A DNA stretch of 64,000 nucleotides from Amyloporia xantha (taxonomy: Eukaryota; Basidiomycota; Agaricomycetes; Polyporales; Adustoporiaceae). The translations under genes were made by a program, and so were the position numbers. The notes beneath the pieces are model-generated. The model made no database searches, was not told the DNA's origin, and worked only from the letters and a program-made list of their open reading frames with translations. The DNA is taken from positions 1-64,000 of the forward strand of contig JAYKKR010000023.1 of NCBI GenBank assembly GCA_036971615.1, written 5' to 3'. The stretch's first letter is position 1. The number at the start of each line of letters is the position of its first letter. Positions 21,087-32,000 of this stretch are shown here, in pieces.

Positions 21087-23539
21087 ATGTCTGTAATATT
21101 CACACCTTATCTGCTATGGTCTTGTGGTGCGGCTGCACTCGCTTTCGCCGTGTGGAAGCTATTCAAATTTCTGGCCTACCCCTACTCTTCCACTCTGCGC
21201 GACCTTCCGGGACCACCGAGTCGCAGCTGGATATGGGGAAACATCAAAGAGATCATTGCTGCGAGCGAGGGAGCCGAGCAGTTCGCCCTGTACGATGAGT
21301 GGGTCGAGCAGTACGGACCCACCTACAGGTACAAGGTGTGGGCGAGTGTGAGTATGATTCGTCCTGCCTGGCGATACCCCTTATACGTGCGCTCATGTAC
21401 AACGACGGCAGTACGACCGGCTCTGGACCGTCGATACGAAGGCGATCAACCATGTGCTCAGCCACTCGTATGATTTCCCCAAGCCGGAGATGACACGCTT
21501 GGACCTAGCGGAAATTCTGGGACCCGCTACGTGGTCCACCTCCGAGCCCGCTCAAATAGTGGTGTTGCGGCGATACTGATGATTTGGACGACAGGGTTGG
21601 TGGTTGCAGAAGGTAAGTGATCATACTGACATCGAAGGTGATCTGACTGCATTGGGTGCTAGGCGAACATCATCGTCAGCAGGTAAGCCCACTGATGCTA
21701 CCATCTCTAGAGTTGCGGAAATACTTATGTTTTGGTCCGATTTCTTTGTACAGAGAAGGATAATGGTAATCTTATCAACTTGTTGCACATCATAGCTTTC
21801 ACTGACCGACCGCTCAGAACCCGGCATTTGGCCCTGCCCAAATCCGAGAGCTGACAGAAATATTTGTCGAGAAAGCCAAACAAGTATGTGTCCCCTGGTG
21901 CTGTCCGTGCTTCACTACATGAATACACAAAGCTGCGCGATATGTGGAGCGCTACACTCGCTGAAAATGGTGGATCCGCTCGAGTCGACGTCGCAAGCGG
22001 CCTGACAAACATGACGCTCGATGTCATCGGCCTAGCGGGTAAGTTCAAGTAGCTTGTCAGATACCCGGTGTTTACATACTAGCGACTCGACACTCAGGCT
22101 TCAACTACGACTTCGACGCGTTGAACCCCGACGGAAAGGAAACGGAGCTCGGTGCGGCCTTCCGGGCGATGTTCCAGTCGCTCACCAGCACGCGGAACAG
22201 CTACTATCGCGTACTCCGCGCCTACATCCCCATCCTACGGGTCATTGTCTGTAGCGCTTCCCTTTCCCGCCATATCGTACATGGAATGCTGATATTCGCA
22301 CTTGTTGCACAGCCGGATGGCCCCACCAGACGGATGGCCGCTGCACAGAAGGTCGCGCGACGCATCGGCTTGCAGCTCGTTGCGGAGAAGAAGGCGGCCG
22401 TTCGGAAGGCGGCACAAATGGGCGAAAAGGACATGGGGCAGTCACTGGGGAGCCGCGACCTGCTGACGCTGCTCATCAAGGCGAACATGAGCCCTGAGAT
22501 CCCCGAAAGCCAGAGGCTCTCAGATGATGACGTTCTAGCACGTACGTCCGCTTCCTGCAGGCCTTGCCGAAATTCGCTGATCTATCTGCAGAGGTCCCGA
22601 CGTGGGTTGACTTTTGATCGCGCATATGAATTGCTACAGGATGTTCACTGTTCGCTTGGCCAGGTTCCTTGTCGCCGGGCACGAAACGACCAGCAACGCC
22701 ACGACGATGTGTTTATTCGCGCTTGCTAACGCACCCGATGTGCAGCACAAGCTGCGCGAGGAGCTGTGGGGAGTTCCGACCGAGGACCCAACCATGGACG
22801 AGCTCAATGCTCTTCCGTATCTCGATGCCGTCGTCCGCGAGACCATGCGCGTTCACCCGCCTGTTATTGCCACCGCCCGTGTGCCATTAAAGGACGAAGT
22901 GATCCCGTTGGAAACGCCGTACACGGACGTGCATGGGCAGGTGCACGATAGCGTCAGGTACATGTGTCTTGCTGGTCGTCCAGGTCGATCAGCTACAGGT
23001 GCGGTTCGCTGATGGCATCTTGTTCCCGTATTTCAGATTGAGCAAGGACACACCGTTTATCATCCCTATTATGCCACTGAATATGTCCAAAGCATTATGG
23101 GGACCTGATGCCCTCGAGTTCAAGTGAGCGAGCCGGCAGTAGGCTGTTACGCCGTGCCTCATCCTGACCCTATTGTCATGACCAGACCCGAGCGCTGGGA
23201 GTCACTCCCTGAATCCGTGCAGCACATCCCTGGTGTATGGGGAAATATGCTAACATTCCTAGGTGGGCCGCGGGCATGCATCGGATACCGCTTCTCTCTC
23301 GCAGAGTGAGTCTTTCCCGGTCATTATCGCCTCCCAATTGCGTCTGAATCACATCGGCTCTGATTTGTAGGACGAAAGCGCTGGTGTTTACGCTGGTGCG
23401 CGCCTTTGAGTTTGATCCGGTGGTGGCCCCCGAAGAGATCATCAAGAAGTCAGCTGTTGTTAACCGTCCCTACATTCGTAGTGAGATGGAGAAAGGTACA
23501 CAGATGCCTATCCTGATTAAGCCATATGTGCGAGCATAG
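21087..23539 (+). CDS. Cytochrome P450 (monooxygenase), multi-exon
   Basis: Membrane-anchored haem monooxygenase. N-terminal hydrophobic segment from [17 protein letters not shown], then proline-rich [16 protein letters not shown]. Later parts: GLVVAEG, EHHRQQ and [16 protein letters not shown] on very small exons; helix-I oxygen-binding [11 protein letters not shown] near 22,665; ExxR as [11 protein letters not shown] near 22,832; PERW near 23,188; haem loop [17 protein letters not shown] near 23,255 with the cysteine ligand. It ends KPYVRA at TAG 23537-23539. At least eight introns. Exon 1 ends at 21347. The next exon should end after CCCG at 21526, but the following bases are CTACGT instead of the expected GTACGT, while the 18-base exon 21595-21612 restores the frame. 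If real, that lost donor would impair splicing. Substrate unknown. Confidence 0.85.
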
Positions 23540-24116
23540 ACAACTGGGAAACACGTGGATAGCGTTGTATTCGGGCCCGATACATGACTTCCTATATTCA
23601 TCTGTAGGTTTCCATTTTATTTTTAGGGTGGCACGCGGACTCTGGTTGTCTTCGATGTAGCAGTGTCGCATGTGATCGAAGCGAAGGAGGTTCTGGCACC
23701 GAATGTTTGCCTCAAATAGTGTATTATTTGAAGGAATCTTTCAGTCTGGTTCCAACACGACCGAAATTAGAGTGAGTCGTAGCTTGATATTTATAGAAGC
23801 CATCTCGCAGATTGCGATCGCAGCGCCACGGTCGGCGCGGAGTCATTACATTTACCACTGTCCTTTAGCAGCTGATGTCAATCTTGCGGCTGCCATCGGA
23901 GACAGAGCGCGGGATAGGGTGAATCGTGATGCATGTTGCCTTATACGACGTAGAGACAAGTGGAGCAACGGCGGCGCTTACAAGTTCAGACTGGTATCCT
24001 GTGCAGCTTCATACTTAAAAGCATGTACAGATGAGCGTCCTCACAATCGCGGTACGTAAAATCAGCTCCATACGTACCCTGACATCGTGCACCTTTACGA
24101 TCCAGTTGGCCGATGT
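23540..24116. other. Intergenic sequence
   Basis: No gene or repeat recognised between the P450 end and the promoter region of peptide copy F. Confidence 0.4.
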
Positions 24117-24249
24117 CCAATGGCGGCCCCGGTATCTCATATAACCAGTGGTGAAGGCCAGTTAGCAAACCAGCAGGTTTGCCACGTCTCCCTCGTTATT
24201 GTATAAGGCTCGCCGATATCTATGATCATTTAGTCCATGGTATAAAGGG
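24117..24249 (+). promoter_or_regulatory. Degenerate promoter of peptide copy F
   Basis: TATAAAGGG at 24241-24249, 66 bases before the ATG. The nearest CCAAT (24117-24121) is 124 bases upstream of it, outside the family spacing. It shares AGTCCTCGACTAC with the other leaders. Confidence 0.4.
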
Positions 24250-24306
24250 ACTCTGCAATACCTTACGACTTAAGTCCTCGACTACTCCACAACCCCCTCA
24301 ATCGTC

Positions 24307-24434
24307 ATGTTTGTAAGTACTTTTCCTTATCATTGTATCGCGACTGGAAGGACAATAGCACTGACCACTGTCGAGCACAGGACACATTTAAGTGCGCCAA
24401 TACCGAAGCGATCGGCGGGATGTACTCCCCATGA
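24307..24434 (+). pseudogene. Four-cysteine peptide, copy F (decayed)
   Basis: ATG TTT at 24307-24312 (Ser2 changed to Phe), intron 24313-24380, then exon 2 coding DTFKCANTEAIGGM and a stop at 24432-24434. Only the first cysteine of four remains, and several residues differ. Gene structure and leader are still recognisable, so this is the oldest decaying member. It lies 615 bases before intact copy G. Confidence 0.65.
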
Positions 24435-24754
24435 ACTGTCGAACGCTCATCAATTCATCCGCACATTGCGGAGAATTCTCCGCCTTGGCGCGACCATGAC
24501 CAAAAAAGTAACTTGTTACCTCCATATCACGAACGCCGTCCCATCGGTGCCATTTGACTCAGCGCGAGCTCGCAGAGAAGCATGATCTCATGAGCACTGC
24601 TGGCCCGCGATTTACCGGAGTCACGGAACATTTGTACCCTAGAGGCACAGACGGATCCATATACAGAGAACCGACGATGGATCACGTTCCACATGATGAG
24701 ATGGAAACTGCGATGCATGAGTATAGTGTCGCATTCTATTCGTGCGCGCACGGT

Positions 24755-24837
24755 CCAATAGCATTCTCGGTGTTTACCTCAGACCTATAAGAAAGCAATG
24801 ATTATTGTCTGCCTGGCCGTTTTACAAAATATAAGAG
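24755..24837 (+). promoter_or_regulatory. Promoter of peptide gene G
   Basis: CCAAT at 24755-24759 and TATAAGAG at 24830-24837, 75 bases apart. The TATA box begins 92 bases before the ATG. The GTGTCGCATTCT and ACCTATAAGA segments also match copies B and C. Confidence 0.6.
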
Positions 24838-24921
24838 GAAGAGTCGAGCACCAACACCCTCGACTACCCCACACCACGCGATCACTCACTCATTTCCTAA
24901 CTCTCTTCTCCCCTATCCACA

Positions 24922-25076
24922 ATGTCTGTGAGTATCAGGGGGGTCCTGTTCGCTCTTCAATACGACTCACCCATTGGAATTCACAGGACACCGTGAAGTG
25001 CGCTAACACCGAGGCCAACGGCGGCACCTGCTCCTGGCCGACATGCGGCTGCGCTGAGCCTCCCAAGAGCAAGTGA
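24922..25076 (+). CDS. Four-cysteine 31-residue peptide, copy G (intact)
   Basis: ATG TCT at 24922-24927, intron 24928-24986, exon 2 at 24987-25076 ending TGA. The peptide is identical to A, C, H and I. Codon differences from A and C are silent (for example TGC for TGT, CCT CCC for CCC CCC). Promoter and leader are closest to B and C. Function unknown; small cytosolic cysteine peptide. Confidence 0.75.
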
Positions 25077-25509
25077 TTTCCATATTCCTTCTTGTTCTGA
25101 TTATGTGCGAAGTACGTACTTTACTCGGTGCTGAGGGGTACAATCACAGAACAGCTCTTGCATAGCAGCGAATACGGAGCAGAGGCGAGAAAATTCTGGG
25201 GTCATGTTTGCAATGTATCTATACGCTTTGTGATGTAGATCAGGGATAGACAGACATTGTCTTTAATATGCTGTAGCTATCATTGTATGAAAGCAACTGT
25301 GCACCCGCTGGTTGGTTCATCCTTCCACGTTGCCGGCTCATGAGAATACAAGATGTTACAATTCGAGTGAGAACACAGCTACAATGTAGCGCAGAGTACA
25401 TCAGTCGAGCGACATTATTATGATCACATACTGAACTGACTTTCAAGCTGTCAGACGGACGTCGACGGCTGCAGAAGGAGACGACCTTACGCGACCCGTC
25501 TTCATGCCA

Positions 25510-25772
25510 CACGCCCGGCGTCTGACTGTCAGTGTGTGGTTAGTGGTTGTAAATATAATATCTGTGTCCAACATCAGCAAGGCCAGAGACAGCAATGGCA
25601 ATGCGATAGAACCTAAAGAAGGGTTTAGCACTGGCTTTGACAGGTACGAATGGCGCCGTTTCGATCATCCTATTAATTCAACCGAATAGTCACCCCGTGC
25701 CATTCGTCTGCAGCATCTCGGTACGGTCGAAAAGGCAGCAGATATAATCTCACAGATGAACGCAAGCGTCTA
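25510..25772 (+). pseudogene. C-terminal relic of a cytochrome P450
   Basis: From a CPGR-like remnant at about 25,510 the frame reads VWLVVVNIISVSNISKARD, then GNAIEP and FSTGFD, an intron-like GTACGA, and finally a tail matching VRSK-AAD--SQMNAS before a stop near 25,770. This parallels the end of the P450 at 56.4-58.7 kb ([43 protein letters not shown]), including the intron position. Nothing upstream of the haem loop remains. Confidence 0.7.
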
Positions 25773-25989
25773 GCATGCAGGTTTAGTAGTCTGTATGGTC
25801 GTTAGTAACACAACGCCTGATGTCACTACATACCTCCAAAGGACAATGCCAATACTAGTAATCAAACTAGTGGTAGTAGCATGGAATTGCTCAACCTCCT
25901 AGGAGACACAGACAACATAGGACACAGACCTATTCAGCCCACGACACGGCTGGGACAAACGAGCACTGGACTGCGGGGAGGCTTGGTTT

Positions 25990-27690
25990 CTACTGAACGC
26001 GTCCAGTCACAAACGCGTTACTAAGTGTGACAAACGCGTCTGCACGTTCAATTTCTCTCAAGTCCCCGTTGTCCATTGTACAACGATCTGATATGCCCAA
26101 TACGGCGGTCAAACAATATAGACGCACTGCAGATGAGTACAGATGTCCCGATATGATACATGCATAGCAATCGCAACGCCTCGGCTAAGTACAAGGACAA
26201 GACAACTAGCGCCGTGGCGTGGAGGAAAAGTTTGAATGTTGACCAACCACCGTCCTCAGAATATCCAGCCGCAGATTCCGAACTCCGGCGGAGATGAACG
26301 CTGTGGGCGTCTTCGATGTGGCTGACATCGAGGCTGACATCGAGGCTGGCTAGAATCACGCGCCGTGCCGCACTCACCAAACCTATAAAGAGCCGTCCAG
26401 AACGCCGCATTCCCCAACACTCCTTCAACAGGTACGTCCTCTATGTCCCGTCCCTACCCATCCGACACTCGACCGTCTGCTCCTTGCTAAACTTGACAAC
26501 TAGGCACGTGGACAAGAACAAGAGCAAGTCAAGAATTTCGTCCTTCAGGTGAGCAGCACCATACACTTACTGTGGCGCCATCTCATCTGCATCCGTGTGT
26601 TTGCTTCCTGGGGCCCCGCAGCAAAGCATAGTCCATCCTTATGGGACTACAGTCGTTGCCCTTCAAAATAAATAAATGAAACAAAAATAATGAAAATAAA
26701 AATAACGCCAGTCAAGCGGTGAAGGATAGGCGAATGTTCTCGTCCTTCAGGTGAGCAGCACCACACACTCACCGTATTCGTCGCCTCATTTATACATGCG
26801 TCGTCAGTTGTGGGCATTATATATGCCTCCTGGGGCCCCGCAGCAAAGCATAGTCCATCCCCATGGGACTACAGTCGTTGCCCCCGACGCAGTTAGTCGG
26901 GCGGAGTCCGACGGCGCAGTTTGTGCGTGGGAGCGGCACCCGTTCTGGGTGTTTCCGTTCCTGGCGAGAAGGCGTCGAGAAGAACAGCTCCTCGTCAAGC
27001 ATCCGGGGGCTGACATCGGCGGTGCTTGCGCCGCACGATGAAGACGTCGAAGATTCAAGATAAATAAATGAAACAACAATAATAATAACGCCTGTCAAGC
27101 GGTGAAGGATAGGCTCAATTCATCAAGCGCACAACAGGGTGCTCAGCCTACGCAAGAAAACACTTACTATTTTACAGCGAGTCGTATGACTATATAAACG
27201 GATGATGATGAAACGCGCGCGAGTGGCGAGGGGTGGCGGTTCTTGCGACTGTCACCCCCAGTGGGATATATCAAGGTCCGTTCCTCGTCGTGTTTCCAGT
27301 GCCGTATGAGCTGATCATTGTCGCATCCAGAAAAGTGTGCATCAAGAATTTAAGACCCTGCAAGACTCCTAGACGCAAGCAGGACTAGCAAGCGGTCAAA
27401 CGTGTGCCTCAAGCTAGAATGCATCAACATGCACTATTCTTCAAACAGTCCGACGTTGACGCCGCGTCTGGAGGGAATAGACTTCCGTCGGTTGCAGTTG
27501 GTGCGTTGACCTCTTTACCCTGTCGCCCATTTACTCTAGTAGCCACGACGGCGAAGAGGAAGATGAAGAGGCTCGATGTGAAAGACGTGTGGAGGTTAGC
27601 GGGGGAGGTCCCGAGGTAGGGGTCGGCTTCGCCTTTGGGAGTCGGTCCTGGCGCAGGCCTTTTCGTGGCCCTCGGGATAAGTACCCATCT
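25990..27690. repeat. Paralogous non-peptide block 2 (partner 9.25-10.29 kb)
   Basis: Three ACGCGT sites (25997-26002, 26013-26018, 26034-26039), GTTGACCAACC near 26,238, CGAGGCTGACAT twice near 26,327-26,350, TATAAAGAG at about 26,382, and junctions resembling CAACAG|GTACGT and CCTTCAG|GTGAGC. A block at 27,540-27,690 contains GGGAGTCGGTCCTGGCGC. The order matches the block at 9.25-10.29 kb. No credible protein could be assembled. Confidence 0.45.
26539..27113 (+). repeat. Direct repeat, two units, one with an internal deletion
   Basis: Unit 1 is 26539-26730 and unit 2 is 26740-27113. Both begin CGTCCTTCAGGTGAGCAGCA, share TCCTGGGGCCCCGCAGCAAA and GGACTACAGTCGTTGCCC, and end GTCAAGCGGTGAAGGATAGG after a TAAATAAATGAAACAA stretch. 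Unit 2 has about 172 extra bases (roughly 26,885-27,056) that are absent from unit 1. Confidence 0.8.
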
Positions 27691-28181
27691 GCATCCCTGC
27701 TTGTCGAGGCTGCGGTGGGGAAACTAACATGCGCCAAAATAGTTTTCAAATGTTTTTGTAATTTTACGATCAATGTCTATGACCAGAAATGAATACATAC
27801 CTTCTCCAGTCATATGATACATTAAGACATTAAGCATGATATGTCTCGTATCGTTGAGGCGATAGTATTCTGGCGTGTATATTTCTATAAAAGCAGTTCT
27901 GCTAGAAGTCCACGACTAACAGGTTCACAGGCGGAACAGAGAGAATCAAGGATTACTGAAAATATAGATGACCCTTTAGCTGTCGGAACATGTCGAGTAC
28001 TGCTGACCCGCACCCTCGCTGAACATAAGCCGTTCGATGGACACATAAATTGTGTATCATAGTGGCACAGAGAGATCCATATTAAGAAGAGCGAAGGTGG
28101 AACACTTCCCACAGATCGCGAGAGAAGCATAACCAAGCAGAACTTGACATACCGTCGCATTCTGATTGGTAGATGACCAGA

Positions 28182-28265
28182 CCAATGCAGTCTAAGACAT
28201 TTACCTGAAGCCTATAGGAAATGAGAAATTACTGTTGACGCCGCACCACTGTGAGCTATAAGAGG
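28182..28265 (+). promoter_or_regulatory. Promoter of peptide gene H
   Basis: CCAAT at 28182-28186 and TATAAGAG at 28258-28265, 76 bases apart. The TATA box begins 95 bases before the ATG. GTCGCATTCTGATT and CCTATAGGA are shared with copies B and C. Confidence 0.6.
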
Positions 28266-28352
28266 CAGGGTTGACTACCGCTAACTTCAAGTCCTCGACT
28301 ACCTCACACAACTTTCCATTTGCGTTCCAACACTCTTCCCAACTTATCAACA

Positions 28353-28507
28353 ATGTCTGTGGGTATCAGTGAGGTCCTATCTGCTCGTGGACACGACTCA
28401 CCTTTCGTACTTCACAGGACACCGTGAAGTGCGCTAACACCGAGGCCAACGGCGGCACATGCTCGTGGCCGACATGCGGCTGCGCTGAGCCTCCCAAGAG
28501 CAAGTAG
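28353..28507 (+). CDS. Four-cysteine 31-residue peptide, copy H (intact)
   Basis: ATG TCT at 28353-28358. The intron 28359-28417 begins with GTGGGT instead of the GTGAGT seen in most copies. Exon 2 is 28418-28507 and ends in TAG. The peptide is identical to A, C, G and I; silent differences include ACA for ACC and TCG for TCC. It is followed about 590 bases later by the separase start on the same strand. Confidence 0.75.
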
Positions 28508-28808
28508 ATGCGATACTCCTCTTGCAGCTGCGCATATTGAGGGTGAGTGTTTCCTATGCCACCATGGATGGGTCGGAGGATCTGATAACCTCACATCTAG
28601 ACCATCATCGTTACCCTGTGCGGCGATAGTTTTGCGTTGATATATGTATCAGTTCGACGTGAGGCATAGCGGCCAGTATGTTTCTGCATTGCAGCTATTA
28701 TCAAATGACGAGATGATTCGCATTTCAATCTTTTCTGAAAGTCTGAGCTGCGAGAATTATACGGAGTGAACGAACTACTAGTATAGTGCAAGCATTGGAA
28801 TCACAAGC

Positions 28809-28960
28809 TCTGAGGCATCGTAATAAGCGTAAAGCTGGTGGAATATCTAGTTCTCTGTCGAAGAGGGGGTCCCACTTGTACAGATCTGAGGCATCGTAAT
28901 AAGCGTAAAGCTGGTGGAATATCTAGTTCTCTGTCGAAGAGGGGGTCCCACTTGTACAGA
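28809..28960 (+). repeat. Perfect 76-base tandem duplication
   Basis: Units 28809-28884 and 28885-28960 are identical, each starting TCTGAGGCATCGTAATAAGC and ending CCCACTTGTACAGA. It lies in the promoter region of the separase gene, about 140 bases before its ATG. Confidence 0.9.
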
Positions 28961-29095
28961 GTAACGCAAGTGTGGCTGTCGTCCAACCTGGGGGTCGGAC
29001 ACGTAAACACGATCACGTGATTTCCGCGCTCACGTTGAACGCGAATGCATCTGACCCCACGCCACCAACTCACTCTCTACAACTCACTCTCTACA

Positions 29096-32000
29096 ATGCC
29101 TTCTGTGCCCGCAAAGTCTCGTCAAACAGCCTCTCGTATAGGTCGGCCAGCTGCGAAGTCGAAAGTGCCTGCTGTTTCACCTGAGGAGCTGGCGACACAA
29201 ATCGCTACCAAATTGACAATTTCTGACCCGAAATCGAAAGGGAAAGCGAAGGCCAAGAATTTGTCTTGTGAAAATTCTCCAGATGAACGTCGCACGAATG
29301 CAATGCGTGCGGTCAACACAGCTTCTCAAAACCTTGCCTCTCTCGAGAAAGAGAAATCCCCGCGGAATGTACGAAGTGTTGGGAGCTGGGTAGCTTCGGC
29401 GAGGAGCTCTTTGACAGAGCTGCGAGAACTGTGTCCGGGCGATGTTGACACTGAGCGTGCAGCATCGAGCATTATTGGCAAGCTTGTCTCACTTGAGCTG
29501 GTACGTGACTTAGAGGTCGCTGAAGCCCATTGTAGACTGACCATTTGAACCTCAGCACAGCTCAGCAATGCAGTTACTTGAGGACATGCGTCCGGCACTC
29601 ATTGCTATTTACATGCAAGAACACGAATCACCACGAAAGTCTGCAATGCAACTTTTGACTCTCCCTATCGTCCATGATGACAATCGCCCTTCAGAAGTTG
29701 TACTTACCCTCGTTGCGACATTCCTGCTGCATGCATTGACTCTCCACTGCCGAAAACCGACCGACTTCCCGGAATTCCTCGCGGTTCTACATGATCTTGC
29801 GCTTCCTACATTACTTCCATGGGCCCCGCATTTTGTGAACCTGCCACCGAAGCAGCACGACGCGCTATTCACACGGGCTTACACGGCTGTGGCGAAGATG
29901 GTCCCTCCAGCTGATGCTACACCGGTCCAGAAGTTCCAGCTGAAGAAGTATGCACTGTTTTGTCTTGTGCGTACTCGCCCCGGCGTGATCCTCGCAAACA
30001 CGTTCTGGGACCAGGCAGTAAAGTGGACCCATGGGTATACGGCGGAGCGTGAGACTGAAGAAGACTCACGTAAGGAGTCGACAGCAAAGACAGTTCTGAA
30101 CACATTCGAGGAGCTAGTGCGCTGCGTAGAAGGGCGTGACGATCGAGAGATATTCTTGCAGGGCCAGGGATTCACTAAATTCTGTGAGTTCTGGGTGGGC
30201 TGGGCAAAGCAGGTAGGTCGTGGTTGATTCCAATTCCTCTCCTGCCGCTTCTCGGTGTTTCTAATTGATCATTGCGACAGGCAGGGGATCTTCGTACTCT
30301 GGACAGGATCATGACCCTGATGCGCAGTAGCTCGGACGCTCTTCTACGCGCAGTTTCTCAGCCTTCGGTCGCTTCCTCCAGTCAACTCAGTCATCAGGAC
30401 GGCATGAATGAGCACAGGACCTACGATCAAGGTCATATGATGTTGGAAGCTGCTACTGTATGCACCGCACTCGCTCAGGCGGGTACACTTTTCGAAAGAT
30501 GGGCAGGTGAGCCATATCTATCGACCTACGCGTACAATCTCGTGTCGAGTCCTAATATCTCGTTTCTAGAATGCTCAGTTAACGACAAGGCTGTTCGTCT
30601 CGAGGGTGCCCTCGAGACCATTAAGGCATCCTCCCATTTCCTCTCCTATCATCGCACAGATCTTAGTTCGAAGGCTTCCACAGGGAGCAATGACATCAGA
30701 GCGAAAGTGCGTCGTGCACTGGAAAGACTGCGCCGGGCAGTAGCAAGAGTTCTGGAATCACCTACATCCGAGGGCGGATTTCCTGAGGACCAAGTCCGAG
30801 GTGCAAGGGTCGTTTTAGAAACCGTTGCTGAGGTACTAGTGGCTGCTATTCAAGAGGTGCGGTGTCGATCATTATCCTTGTTATCCACAATCGCCTGAGC
30901 GATTTTTGCTGATGTCCATCTGTTTTCGTTGAACGCATCATGGCGCGAATATCTAGGGTATCGAAGGTGGCAAAAGTGTAGAGGCTGACACGGATATATT
31001 CACGCCGGCCTTGGACTCTCTTCTGATCCTCGCACGGACAGTGCTGGTCGTACGTAACCCTGACACTTATGGGAAGTCATGGGAGCTTCTCCAACATGCG
31101 AAGGAACTGGTGCTCCGGAGTATCACTGAAGCAAAGCGAGAAACTCTCCTCGGGACGGATGTAACCGTCGAAGAGGATGGGTATAAGGAGAATTACAATG
31201 GAGGTCACCACCCGGCAGGCAGTCTGGTACTTGCGAACTATGTCCGTTGTGTCGCAGGCGCCTTCCACAATATCGCAGGCACACTGTATCAGGCTGACAG
31301 GATTTCGCACGCCATACGATTCCTGAACGAAGGATGTGAGCTGGGCAGACGAGCACTCGTCATGCATCACAGATGTTTACGGTTTGGATCTGTACCAAAA
31401 GAGGATGAAAAGGAGAGGGACGTTGAGGGGTGGAGGCAGTTAGAGGAGCAATTATGGCGTCGGTGGGAAATACTGGGTGTATGCCAAGCCAAAATTGGAG
31501 ATCGCAGAGTATGTTGGCCTTCTCACTTTCCGACGTCGTATGACTTATTCCGTTTCCACAGCTCGCATGTCATGCATTCCGGGAATGCATCAGGGCGTTC
31601 CCTTTCAGCCAGATTCCATTTGAGGAATTACTGCGAACATCCACCGTTGCGGCAGTCTTTGAGGGATCGACAATTCTGAAGCAGCTAGGCGGAGTTGTCG
31701 ACAGAGTCACTTATATAAGCGCATGCGACTTATTTCTCGAGCCTTCAGCTATATCGGCAAAATCGTGGTACATGGCTGTCGATGACGCAGCTGAATTGCA
31801 TCCTCAAACTGGGGCTGCAATCATCCATGAGCGAGAACTGAGGTGTATAATTGGCGCATTGCTCGAGCGTCAAGTCGCAAGCCTTGTCGGGAGCAAATGG
31901 AAGCGGGGAGTGCATCATGTTATTCAGCAGTTGCTGATCGACGCGCAAACCGTGTACAACACGCGCGACACTCCAATCAGGAGAGCCAGAATCGTCTTGG

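Noticed and set aside
26885..27056. Block missing from repeat unit 1 as a spliced intron
   Set aside because: Boundaries lack GT-AG on both strands.
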